Below are positions 25,457-32,490 of a stretch of DNA of 32,490 bases, piece after piece. The position numbers and the translations under genes are program-made. Each line of letters starts with the position of its first letter. The stretch's first letter is position 1. Where the stretch lies: positions 1 through 32,490 of the forward strand of contig NZ_SLXB01000012.1 of NCBI RefSeq assembly GCF_004342845.1, in the 5' to 3' direction. Under the pieces are notes generated by a model that was not told the origin of the DNA, ran no database searches, and saw only the letters and a program-made list of their open reading frames with translations. This DNA comes from Prevotella heparinolytica (GTDB lineage Bacteria > Bacteroidota > Bacteroidia > Bacteroidales > Bacteroidaceae).

Positions 25457-28400
25457 GGTGGGGGAATATTATGAGTTGTTGCTGACGGTTTGTAAAGAAG
25501 AAACCCTTCCTCCGAATGTCTGTTATCGGCGTATGCGGGAGCTGCTGGAGCAGTTGTGCCGCACGCAGATGGAAGACGGAAGCCTGCAAATGACTGACCT
25601 TTCGGCACGAATCAGTTTCGTGGCGTCGAAGGTAGGTCTTACTGTTGCGGAGCAGAACCGTCTCCATACGTTCCGGCTGACTTCGAATGCGGTGATGAAC
25701 CGCCGGCTTGAACCTCAGCGCGAGTCGTTGCTGCGTGATGCCAAAACGTTAGCCTTCTTCATCAAACGGCTGACGGGGGAAGATATTCCGTCCGAATTGT
25801 ATGGCTTGCTGCCTCAGGCGGATGCCACCTATCTTATCGCTCTTCCCGCCAGACAGCGTGTGAAGCGTATGCGTGTCTGTTTCCAGTATTCGGATGAGAC
25901 TTATTTGTATGTCTTGCCTGTGGATGCCGTGACCGATGAGCCGTTGCGTGTTCGCTACAACCTGCCCCGGATTAACGAAGAGTTTGCCGAAACCTGCCGG
26001 CTTTTGTGGAGGCATGCACAGATCAACCTGCTGGATGTAGCGGTAGACGAGGACGGCATACTTACTCCTTCATTTATCATATTGGAGCCCGATTATCTGA
26101 TAGACATCAGTTCTTTGGCCGAATGCTTTAGGGAGTACGGGCATCATCCTGCCAATTATCTGCTGGCACGTCTGCAATCACCCGATAATACCCGCCCGTT
26201 GTTGCTGGGTAACATTGCCAATCTTTTTCTGGATGAATGGATTCATGCTGAGGAGGCACCCGACTATCTGGCCTGTATGAAGAAAGCCTTCCGCTCCTAT
26301 TCCATCGAACTGGCGGCATGCGCCGATTTGCACGATAGGGAAAAGGAAGCCGAATTCTTTGCAGACTGCAAGCGGCATTTTGAGAATATCCGCCGTACCG
26401 TGACGGAAACCTTCCGGGAACCGGGCTATGAGCTGGAGCGGACAGATGCGGTGTTGGAACCTTCGTATATCTGTGAGGCGCTGGGATTGCAGGGGCGGTT
26501 GGACTATATGCAGAGGGATATGTCGTCGTTCATCGAAATGAAATCGGGCAAGGCTGACGAATATTCCATCCGTGGCAAGATTGAGCCTAAAGAAAACAAT
26601 AAGGTGCAGATGCTGCTTTATCAGGCTGTACTGGAGTATGCCATGGGGATGGATCACAGGCATGTGAAGGCCTATCTGTTCTATACCCGCTACCCGTTGC
26701 TTTATCCGGCGCGCCCTTCGTGGGCAATGGTGCGCCGCGTGATGGATGTGCGCAATCGTATTGTAGCTGCCGAATACGCCATTCAGATGCGTAACAGTCC
26801 GCAATATACGGCCGAACGCTTGAAGGATATCAATCCCGCTACCTTGAACGAGCGGCATCTGGACAATGTGCTCTGGAAGCGTTTCCTCTATCCTTCCATC
26901 GATGCCGTGGCACACCGGATTCGTTTGCTTTCACTGTTGGAACAAAGCTATTTCTATACATTATATAATTTCATAACCAAGGAACTCTATACTTCCAAGT
27001 CGGGCGATATCGACTATGAAGGGCGCACAGGCGCCGCTTCGCTTTGGCTCTCTACGCTGGCGGAGAAGTGCGAGGCCGGGGAGATTCTGTACGACTTGCA
27101 GATTCGGGAAAACCGTGCTGCGGCTGTGCGTAAACCTTATTTGTTGCTGGCCTTGCCTGCTCCTGTTTGCGAATCTTCCTCGGCAGATGCAGCCGGAACA
27201 GGGTGGGGTGTTTCTTCCTCTTCACTGTCGGCGCCGGTTCTCCCTAATTTCCGGCAAGGTGATGCGGTGGTGCTTTACGAACGAAATACGGATGCCGACA
27301 ATGCGACCGATAAGATGGTATTCAAAGGTAATATAGAGCATATTTCTGATGATGAGGTACGCATCCGCCTTCGTGCCACCCAGCAGAATGCGGGCGTGCT
27401 GCCTACCGATAGTCGCTATGCCATTGAACACGACCACATGGACACCTCGTTCCGGAGCATGTATCTGGGGCTATCGGCTTTTCTTTCTGCAACGCAGAGG
27501 CGGCGCGATTTGTTGCTGGGGCAGCGTCTGCCCGAATCCGATCCTTCTTTCGATGAAAAGATTGCTACGGCCCCGGATGATTTTTCCCGAATTATCATGA
27601 AAGCCCGTGCCGTCAGGGATTATTTTCTGTTGGTCGGCCCTCCGGGCACGGGGAAAACCTCCCGTGCATTGCGTGGCATGGTTGAGGCTTTTTACGGAGA
27701 GGGTAAACAGGTCTTGCTGCTCTCTTATACCAATCGAGCCGTTGATGAAATAAGCAAGGCGTTGGCTGCCATCACGCCCGAAATAGATTTTATCCGTATC
27801 GGCAGCGAGTTGTCTTGTGACGAGACGTTCCGGCCTCATTTGATGGAGAATGTACTGGAGGCATGCTCCACCCGTAGGCAAGTGCAGGAGCGCATTGCCC
27901 GTTGCCGTGTGTTTGTCGGCACGGTTGCCACACTTTCTGCCAAAACCGAGCTTTTCCGGCTGAAAACCTTCGATGTGGCTATTGTGGACGAGGCGACCCA
28001 GATTTTGGAACCGCAGCTTCTGGGACTGCTGTGTGCCCGTAACCCCGCCGGCGAGGATGCCATAGGCAAGTTCATTCTGATAGGCGATCATAAGCAGCTT
28101 CCGGCTGTGGTGTTGCAATCTTCTGTACAGTCGGAGGTGGGCGATGAAGCCTTGCGAGCCGTGGGGCTGTATAATCTGAAAGATTCCCTGTTTGAACGTT
28201 TGTATCGGAATCTTCTTCAAAAGCCAGGCTTCGCTTTGCCTTTTTTCGATATGTTGTGCCGTCAGGGACGTATGAATGTGGAGGTGGCGGCTTTTCCCAA
28301 CCGGGCTTTCTACGGAGGCTTGTTGCAACTTGTCGGTCTGCCTCATCAGCAAGGAGAACTTATTCTTTCTCCCGAATTGTGCGACAGTGAGTTTGCTCCA

Positions 28401-28892
28401 TTGCTGACTCGCCGTGTGGCTTTTTTGCCTTCCGAAGCGGAACCGTCGGTGCAGTCTGCCAAAGTAAATCATTCGGAGGCACGGATTGTCGCCCGTTTGG
28501 CAGAAGCCGTCTATCGTCAATATGCCGGCTCTTCCGGTTTCGATGCTTCTGGCACTTTGGGCATCATTACCCCTTACCGCAGTCAGATAGCCCTGATAAA
28601 GAAAGAATTGGCCGCTATGTGTGTGCCTGCTCTGAATGATATACTTGTAGATACGGTAGAACGCTTTCAGGGCAGCGAACGGGATGTCATTATCTACTCT
28701 TTTTGCGTGAATCGCGCTTACCAACTGAAATTCCTTGCTAATATGACGGAAGAGAACGGTGTTCCGATTGACCGGAAGCTGAATGTTGCCCTTACCCGCG
28801 CCCGCAAGCAGATGTTCATGACGGGAGTGGTGTCGCTGCTGAAGCTGAACTCCGTCTATTCTGAACTGTTGAAGTCGATGGGCTATGAATAG
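25446..28892 (+). CDS. Dna2-like nuclease-helicase (PD-(D/E)XK nuclease + SF1 helicase)
   Basis: An 1148-aa protein. An N-terminal region of unknown fold is followed by a RecB/Cas4-type nuclease core: GRLD (D353), E364-x-K366 in FIEMKSGK, and Q388xxxY392. The SF1B helicase follows: Walker A GPPGTGKT (731-738), Walker B VDEATQ (847-852), GDHKQLP (880-886), ERFQG (1072-1076) and VALTRAR (1114-1120). This order matches Dna2-type enzymes that trim and unwind DNA ends in repair. No C-terminal cysteine triplet of the Dna2/Cas4 Fe-S cluster is seen, only C342 in SYICEALGL before the nuclease core. Translation is probably coupled to tatC (11-nt overlap). Confidence 0.88.
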   Translation: MKNEVGEYYELLLTVCKEETLPPNVCYRRMRELLEQLCRTQMEDGSLQMTDLSARISFVASKVGLTVAEQNRLHTFRLTSNAVMNRRLEPQRESLLRDAKTLAFFIKRLTGEDIPSELYGLLPQADATYLIALPARQRVKRMRVCFQYSDETYLYVLPVDAVTDEPLRVRYNLPRINEEFAETCRLLWRHAQINLLDVAVDEDGILTPSFIILEPDYLIDISSLAECFREYGHHPANYLLARLQSPDNTRPLLLGNIANLFLDEWIHAEEAPDYLACMKKAFRSYSIELAACADLHDREKEAEFFADCKRHFENIRRTVTETFREPGYELERTDAVLEPSYICEALGLQGRLDYMQRDMSSFIEMKSGKADEYSIRGKIEPKENNKVQMLLYQAVLEYAMGMDHRHVKAYLFYTRYPLLYPARPSWAMVRRVMDVRNRIVAAEYAIQMRNSPQYTAERLKDINPATLNERHLDNVLWKRFLYPSIDAVAHRIRLLSLLEQSYFYTLYNFITKELYTSKSGDIDYEGRTGAASLWLSTLAEKCEAGEILYDLQIRENRAAAVRKPYLLLALPAPVCESSSADAAGTGWGVSSSSLSAPVLPNFRQGDAVVLYERNTDADNATDKMVFKGNIEHISDDEVRIRLRATQQNAGVLPTDSRYAIEHDHMDTSFRSMYLGLSAFLSATQRRRDLLLGQRLPESDPSFDEKIATAPDDFSRIIMKARAVRDYFLLVGPPGTGKTSRALRGMVEAFYGEGKQVLLLSYTNRAVDEISKALAAITPEIDFIRIGSELSCDETFRPHLMENVLEACSTRRQVQERIARCRVFVGTVATLSAKTELFRLKTFDVAIVDEATQILEPQLLGLLCARNPAGEDAIGKFILIGDHKQLPAVVLQSSVQSEVGDEALRAVGLYNLKDSLFERLYRNLLQKPGFALPFFDMLCRQGRMNVEVAAFPNRAFYGGLLQLVGLPHQQGELILSPELCDSEFAPLLTRRVAFLPSEAEPSVQSAKVNHSEARIVARLAEAVYRQYAGSSGFDASGTLGIITPYRSQIALIKKELAAMCVPALNDILVDTVERFQGSERDVIIYSFCVNRAYQLKFLANMTEENGVPIDRKLNVALTRARKQMFMTGVVSLLKLNSVYSELLKSMGYE

Positions 28893-29011
28893 GGTTGAGA
28901 TGCTGTATTTTTACGCTCGAATCAAAGAAACGCAATACCATGATACAGATGTTCAATATTCTATCTTATTTCATTGCTGTCCATTAAAACATTTTCTAGT
29001 GTATAAAATTT

Positions 29012-29045
29012 AGGGCTGATACTTCGTGAGTGAATTATCAGCCCT
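29012..29045 (+). terminator. Hairpin downstream of the tat-helicase operon
   Basis: AGGGCTGATA (29012-29021) and TATCAGCCCT (29036-29045) pair perfectly over 10 bp with a 14-nt loop, but only a short T-run follows. The 180-nt gap 28893-29072 holds nothing else recognised. It lies just before the truncated IS. Confidence 0.5.
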
Positions 29046-29046
29046 T

Positions 29047-29528
29047 TGGGTTATCTTTGACAACCTAAACTCGTGAGCTTGCTGCCCAACGATTTTGACA
29101 TGGCACTTGAAACCATCGTGGAAATATACCGCAAACGATGGCTCATAGAGTCACTCTTCACGCAAATCAAGCAGAATTTCCCTCTCAGATACTTTTATGG
29201 AGAAAGTGCCAACGCCATCAAGATACAGGTTTGTGCGACACTCATAGGCAATCTGCTTATGACACTCCTGCAAAGACGACTTACACAGCCTTGGAGTTTC
29301 TCGGGATTAGCCACGATGGTAAGAATCGTCCTGATGTACTACATCAATATGGATACGTTCTTTGAACGACCTGACGAAGACTTGAAATTACTCCTAAAAC
29401 AAACATCGGAAGAACCTCTGGAAGAAGAGAATTTGACGTAAGGAGGCTTGTCCAAAAGCAGAAATACTCCCAACACGTAATAGCTAACGAGTTGGGAGTA
29501 GATAACTATGGTTTAGCGGACAGTAATA
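29047..29528 (+). mobile_element. 5'-truncated IS4-family element
   Basis: Holds the C-terminal end of a transposase and the full 3' end shared with the left-edge copy (84/90 matches over 29439-29528), including the 9-bp hairpin 29466-29474 / 29491-29499. The left half is missing; the junction lies somewhere between the hairpin at 29045 and the start of similarity at about 29060-29075. No left inverted repeat or target duplication could be found. Confidence 0.75.
29073..29441 (+). pseudogene. IS4-family transposase, C-terminal fragment
   Basis: A 122-aa remnant opening at a GTG, with an in-frame TGA at 29058. YRKRWLIESLFTQIK gives the IS4 signature Y-(2)-R-(3)-E-(6)-K exactly, so the last catalytic Glu is kept, but the two upstream Asp residues and most of the RNase-H fold are absent. 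It cannot transpose by itself. The natural protein would be about three times longer. Confidence 0.85.
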
Positions 29529-29594
29529 GTTTGGAATATCCCTGCTTATCAACTGTGATGTCTTGGTGACGTTGTCGTTTTATGGCGGCATGTT

Positions 29595-30761
29595 TTACAG
29601 ACTCTTTCTGAGAATCTCGATGATTTCTTCACGATTCAGTTTGTGATAACCGCTGTCGAAGATGATGGTGCTGTCTGTTATTCCTTCGAGCATCTCCTCC
29701 GTTACGCCAAGTTCTTTGATACTGAGCACTACACCTATTTCACGCATCCAGCTTTCCAAAGCAGCCAATCCTTCTTCTGCCACCTGCCGGTCATTCTTCC
29801 CTTCCGGACGGATGTCCCAAACGGCTGTGGCAAACCGGCGGAGCTTATCAGTGGCATAAGGCAGAATATGGTGGTAGTAAGGCAACGAAACGGCGGAGAG
29901 TGTCATGCCGTGGGTGGCATCCGTGTGGGCTCCGATGGCTTGGCCTATCATGTGTACCATCCAGTCTTGCCGCTTGCCGCATCCGACAAGTGTGTTGAGT
30001 GCCCATGTCGCTGTCCACATGATGTTGGAGCGTGCCTCGTAATCTTCGGGATTTTTAACGGCAATGCGGCTGGAGTGAATCAGAGAGCGCATCAGTCCTT
30101 CATTCAGATAGTCGCTGGTGTTGTCGTCGGTATTGGAGAAGTATTGCTCCATGAGGTGCGACATGATGTCGAAGAATCCGGCCACCATCTGATAGCGGGG
30201 CAGTGTATAGGTATATGTAGGGTTTAAGATGGAGAAGCGAGGCATCACACGCTCATCGAACACTTTGCTGATTTTCAGACTTTCGGCATGGTTGGTGATG
30301 ACCGAACCGCCATTCATTTCAGACCCTGTGCCTACCATTGTGAGAATGCTGCCTACCGGAATGATGCGACAATCAGGGTCTTCTTGACGTTTGTAATATT
30401 TTTCCCACGGATTTTCATTGCACCACGCCGAAACACTCACGCCTTTGGCATAGTCGATGACCGAACCGCCACCTACGGCGAGGATAAGATCGACATTCTT
30501 CTCTCGTGCCAGTTTTGCTCCTTCGTACAGCTTCTCCACGGTGGGGTTGGGCATGACTCCCGGCAACTCCACAATTTGTTTACCTGCTCTGCCGAGAATA
30601 TCGGTCACTTGGTTGTAGATGCCGTTGTGCTTGATGCTTCCACCGCCATAGGTGAGCAGTACCACAGGACCATACGCTTTTAATTCTTCGGCCAAGAATT
30701 TCAGCGAGTCGTCGCCGAAATAAAGTCTTGTAGAATTTGAATACTTGAAATTGCCTAACAT
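29595..30761 (-). CDS. Iron-dependent alcohol dehydrogenase, YqhD/BDH type
   Basis: A 388-aa protein. The NAD(P)-binding GGGS is at 97-100, and the metal ligands D198, H202, H270 and H284 have spacing nearly the same as in YqhD. The GSILTMVGTGSEMNGGSVI segment is typical of the family. Probably a cytoplasmic NADPH-dependent reductase of aldehydes such as butyraldehyde or short-chain toxic carbonyls. A single gene, 66 nt right of the IS remnant end. Confidence 0.93.
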   Translation of the reverse strand: MLGNFKYSNSTRLYFGDDSLKFLAEELKAYGPVVLLTYGGGSIKHNGIYNQVTDILGRAGKQIVELPGVMPNPTVEKLYEGAKLAREKNVDLILAVGGGSVIDYAKGVSVSAWCNENPWEKYYKRQEDPDCRIIPVGSILTMVGTGSEMNGGSVITNHAESLKISKVFDERVMPRFSILNPTYTYTLPRYQMVAGFFDIMSHLMEQYFSNTDDNTSDYLNEGLMRSLIHSSRIAVKNPEDYEARSNIMWTATWALNTLVGCGKRQDWMVHMIGQAIGAHTDATHGMTLSAVSLPYYHHILPYATDKLRRFATAVWDIRPEGKNDRQVAEEGLAALESWMREIGVVLSIKELGVTEEMLEGITDSTIIFDSGYHKLNREEIIEILRKSL

Positions 30762-30980
30762 AGTTCTGTTTTTTTGAGGGGTTATACTTTTATTTTATCG
30801 GTCATTGGCAGACTTAGTATAAAGATACTGTGATTTTCTTGAAATCCGGTGTTTTACAAATCCTTTTGTCATGAATTCAATTTTCCGGCGGGCAGCATCA
30901 AATCAATCTGCAAAAAGCTTATCTGGCAAGATATAAACGAATTTGCGAAATGTTTTCTTTTCTTATTTCTCGGATTATCA

Positions 30981-30988
30981 TAACTTTG
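30981..30988 (+). promoter_or_regulatory. Putative -7 element of the C45-type hydrolase gene
   Basis: TAACTTTG fits TAnnTTTG, 32 nt before the ATG at 31021. A TTG-initiated extension from 30943 would run across this box, which favours the ATG start. Confidence 0.5.
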
Positions 30989-31020
30989 TGAATCTCATTT
31001 TTAGAAAAACAGATAAGGTT

Positions 31021-32262
31021 ATGATGAAATGTATTCCCTTCGTGTTGAGCTTGTTCTCGGCGTTTGTTTTTGCCGAACCGCTTTTTGCTTGCACTTCCGC
31101 CGTTGTCTCCGGCAAGGTTACTCCCGATGGTCGTCCGTTGTTGTGGAAACACCGCGATACGGACTTCCTGCGAAATCATGTGGCTTATGTAAAAGGTGAG
31201 AAGTATGATTTCATTGCCGATGTGAATAGTAGTAATTTTCCGGAGCTGAAGGAAGCGTGGATTGGTACAAACACCGCAGGCTTTGCCTTGATGAACACCC
31301 AGTCTTACAATCTCGTTGAAATAAAGGATGGGGAAGAGCGTGGTGTAGCCAATGGGCGTATCATTTATCGCGCTTTGGAGGTTTGTGCCACAGTAGAAGA
31401 CTTCCGACATTTTCTTGACACCATTGCAAAGCCCAGCATGATAGAGGCGAACTTTGGTGTGATAGATGCCAAAGGCGGTGCGGCCTTGTTTGAGGTGGAC
31501 TATTATAAATATACGATGTATGACGCCAATGATCCGAAAGATGCTCCTTACGGTTACATTGCCCGTACCAACTTCTCTTTCACGGGTAAAGTGAACGAGG
31601 GTGCAGGCTATGTGCGCTATATGGAGGCCGACCGAGTATTGATGAAGGCTTCGGCTACGGGAGGCGTCACTCCGCAAGGTATCTTCAATGACCTTTCGCG
31701 CTCATTTCGCAACTGCATGCTTGGCATTGATTTGAGGAGCGGTGATTTTAACTGTCCGAAGGGGGCGGGCTGGTTTGTCGATCATGATTTCATTCCGCGT
31801 AGCGGCACTTCTTGTTCGGTAGTGGTGCAAGGTGTAAAGCCGGACGAAAAGGCGGAGCTTACTACCATGTGGACACTTTTGGGCTATCCTCCTACGGGAG
31901 TTGCCATACCTCTTTGGGTGAAAGGAACCGGCAAACTGCTTCCTCCGATGGTGTGTTTGGACAAGAAACTTGCGGCTGCTCCGCTCAGCGATTGGTCTCT
32001 TCGTCTTGCCGACAACGTTTACTGCTACAAGCAGGGAATGGGGACAAATCGTTATTTGAATTGGGAAAGGTTGTATAGCCCGGCGAGGGGCGATGGGTAT
32101 ATGACACGGCTTGCACCCGTGGAGGAAGAAGTATTCAGGCTCACTGTGCCGGTGTTGGACAGTTGGCGTAGGCAAGGAGAAGTAAATGTGGATGAGATGA
32201 AAACATTATACCGGGAGCTTGAAAAACCGGTTCAAACTATTTATAAGTTACTGCTTGAATGA
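31021..32262 (+). CDS. Secreted Ntn hydrolase, C45 / choloylglycine-hydrolase type
   Basis: A 413-aa protein from ATG 31021 (31024 also possible). A signal peptide is followed directly by C24 in LFACTSAVV, then DGRPLLWKHRDTD, which parallels the Cys ... DG ... GRNxD start of choloylglycine and acyl-transferase type Ntn hydrolases. In that family a cysteine freed at the N-terminus is the nucleophile; here signal-peptidase cleavage before C24 would expose it. Hydrolyses an amide bond; possible substrates include N-acyl amino acids, bile-salt-like conjugates or beta-lactam-like amides, not decidable here. A lipobox reading (LFAC) is weak but would compete. Confidence 0.82.
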   Translation: MMKCIPFVLSLFSAFVFAEPLFACTSAVVSGKVTPDGRPLLWKHRDTDFLRNHVAYVKGEKYDFIADVNSSNFPELKEAWIGTNTAGFALMNTQSYNLVEIKDGEERGVANGRIIYRALEVCATVEDFRHFLDTIAKPSMIEANFGVIDAKGGAALFEVDYYKYTMYDANDPKDAPYGYIARTNFSFTGKVNEGAGYVRYMEADRVLMKASATGGVTPQGIFNDLSRSFRNCMLGIDLRSGDFNCPKGAGWFVDHDFIPRSGTSCSVVVQGVKPDEKAELTTMWTLLGYPPTGVAIPLWVKGTGKLLPPMVCLDKKLAAAPLSDWSLRLADNVYCYKQGMGTNRYLNWERLYSPARGDGYMTRLAPVEEEVFRLTVPVLDSWRRQGEVNVDEMKTLYRELEKPVQTIYKLLLE

Positions 32263-32312
32263 ACCGCCATTTGATACTTGCAGGAGCGTAGGCTTACACT
32301 TGCACAAGCGAG

Positions 32313-32490
32313 AACTTGCAGTGCGGCTTCAGTCGAACTTACAGTGCGGCTTCAGTCGAACTTACAGTGCGGCTTCAGTCGAACTTACAGTGCGGCTTCA
32401 GTCGAACTTACAGTGCGGCTTCGGTCGAACTTACAGTGCGGCTTCGGTCGAACTTACAGTGCGGCTTCGGTCGAACTTACAGTGCGGCGG
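32313..32490 (+). repeat. 23-bp tandem repeat array running off the window
   Basis: Units start at 32313, 32336, 32359, 32382, 32405, 32428, 32451 and 32474 (the last partial). Each begins AACTTACAGTGCGGCTTC and ends AGTCG or GGTCG. Unit 1 has G for A at its sixth base; units 2-4 are identical with AGTCG; units 5-7 are identical with GGTCG; the last breaks off as GCGGCGG. No spacers separate the units and 23 is not a multiple of three, so neither CRISPR nor a protein repeat fits. Confidence 0.95.

Noticed and set aside
27471..28724. 417-aa minus-strand open frame
   Set aside because: Antisense shadow of the helicase domain of the Dna2-like gene.
1..29528. Composite transposon bounded by two IS4 copies
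   Set aside because: The right copy is 5'-truncated, the two ends differ at 6 of 90 positions, and the interval is full of essential core genes.
32313..32490. CRISPR array
   Set aside because: The 23-bp units follow one another with no spacers, and no cas gene is near.

Overview
The window looks like a chromosomal segment of a Bacteroides species or close relative. The evidence is a SusC/SusD pair with an ECF-sigma/FecR regulator, a MurF-alanine racemase fusion, a GSCFA-domain protein, IS4-type transposase ends, and repeated TAnnTTTG promoter boxes, the Bacteroidetes -7 element, ahead of genes. No rRNA or tRNA gene was recognised.

Layout. (1) 1-93 is the 3' end of an IS4-family element cut by the window edge. 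(2) 112-8607 (minus strand) is a compact polysaccharide-utilisation locus: ECF sigma factor, FecR-type anti-sigma factor, SusC-type TonB-dependent transporter with an STN signalling domain, SusD-type lipoprotein, and a GH123-like enzyme with an adjacent Asp-Glu pair. The gene set suggests capture of a beta-GalNAc-containing host glycan. This block is visibly more A/T-rich than the rest. (3) 8728-9639 (minus) is an EamA-type exporter. (4) 9809-11731 (plus) is a two-gene ATPase + DUF4435/TOPRIM-like pair whose architecture resembles the PARIS (AriA/AriB) anti-phage system. (5) 12027-13292 (plus) is an MscS-family channel, convergent with dxs-trkA-trkH (minus, 18156-13413), which covers isoprenoid precursor synthesis and K+ uptake. 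(6) 18328-20496 (minus) is an LruC-domain lipoprotein with a strong terminator. (7) 20497-20888 is a gene-free divergent intergenic region holding an unexplained nested inverted repeat and a GNRA-capped hairpin directly after a promoter-like box: a candidate structured RNA or leader. (8) 20889-24340 (plus) is GSCFA protein plus MurF-Alr, overlapping. (9) 24418-28892 (plus) is tatA, tatC and a large Dna2-like nuclease-helicase overlapping tatC. (10) 29047-29528 is a 5'-truncated IS4-family copy whose 3' end matches the left-edge copy. (11) 29595-30761 (minus) is a YqhD/BDH-type alcohol dehydrogenase, and 31021-32262 (plus) is a secreted Ntn hydrolase of the C45/choloylglycine-hydrolase type. 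(12) 32313-32490 is a 23-bp tandem repeat running off the right edge.

The most unusual items are the PARIS-like pair, the candidate structured RNA at about 20663-20815, the 23-bp tandem array, and the Tat-linked Dna2-like protein. All functional calls come from reading motifs; no database search was possible.
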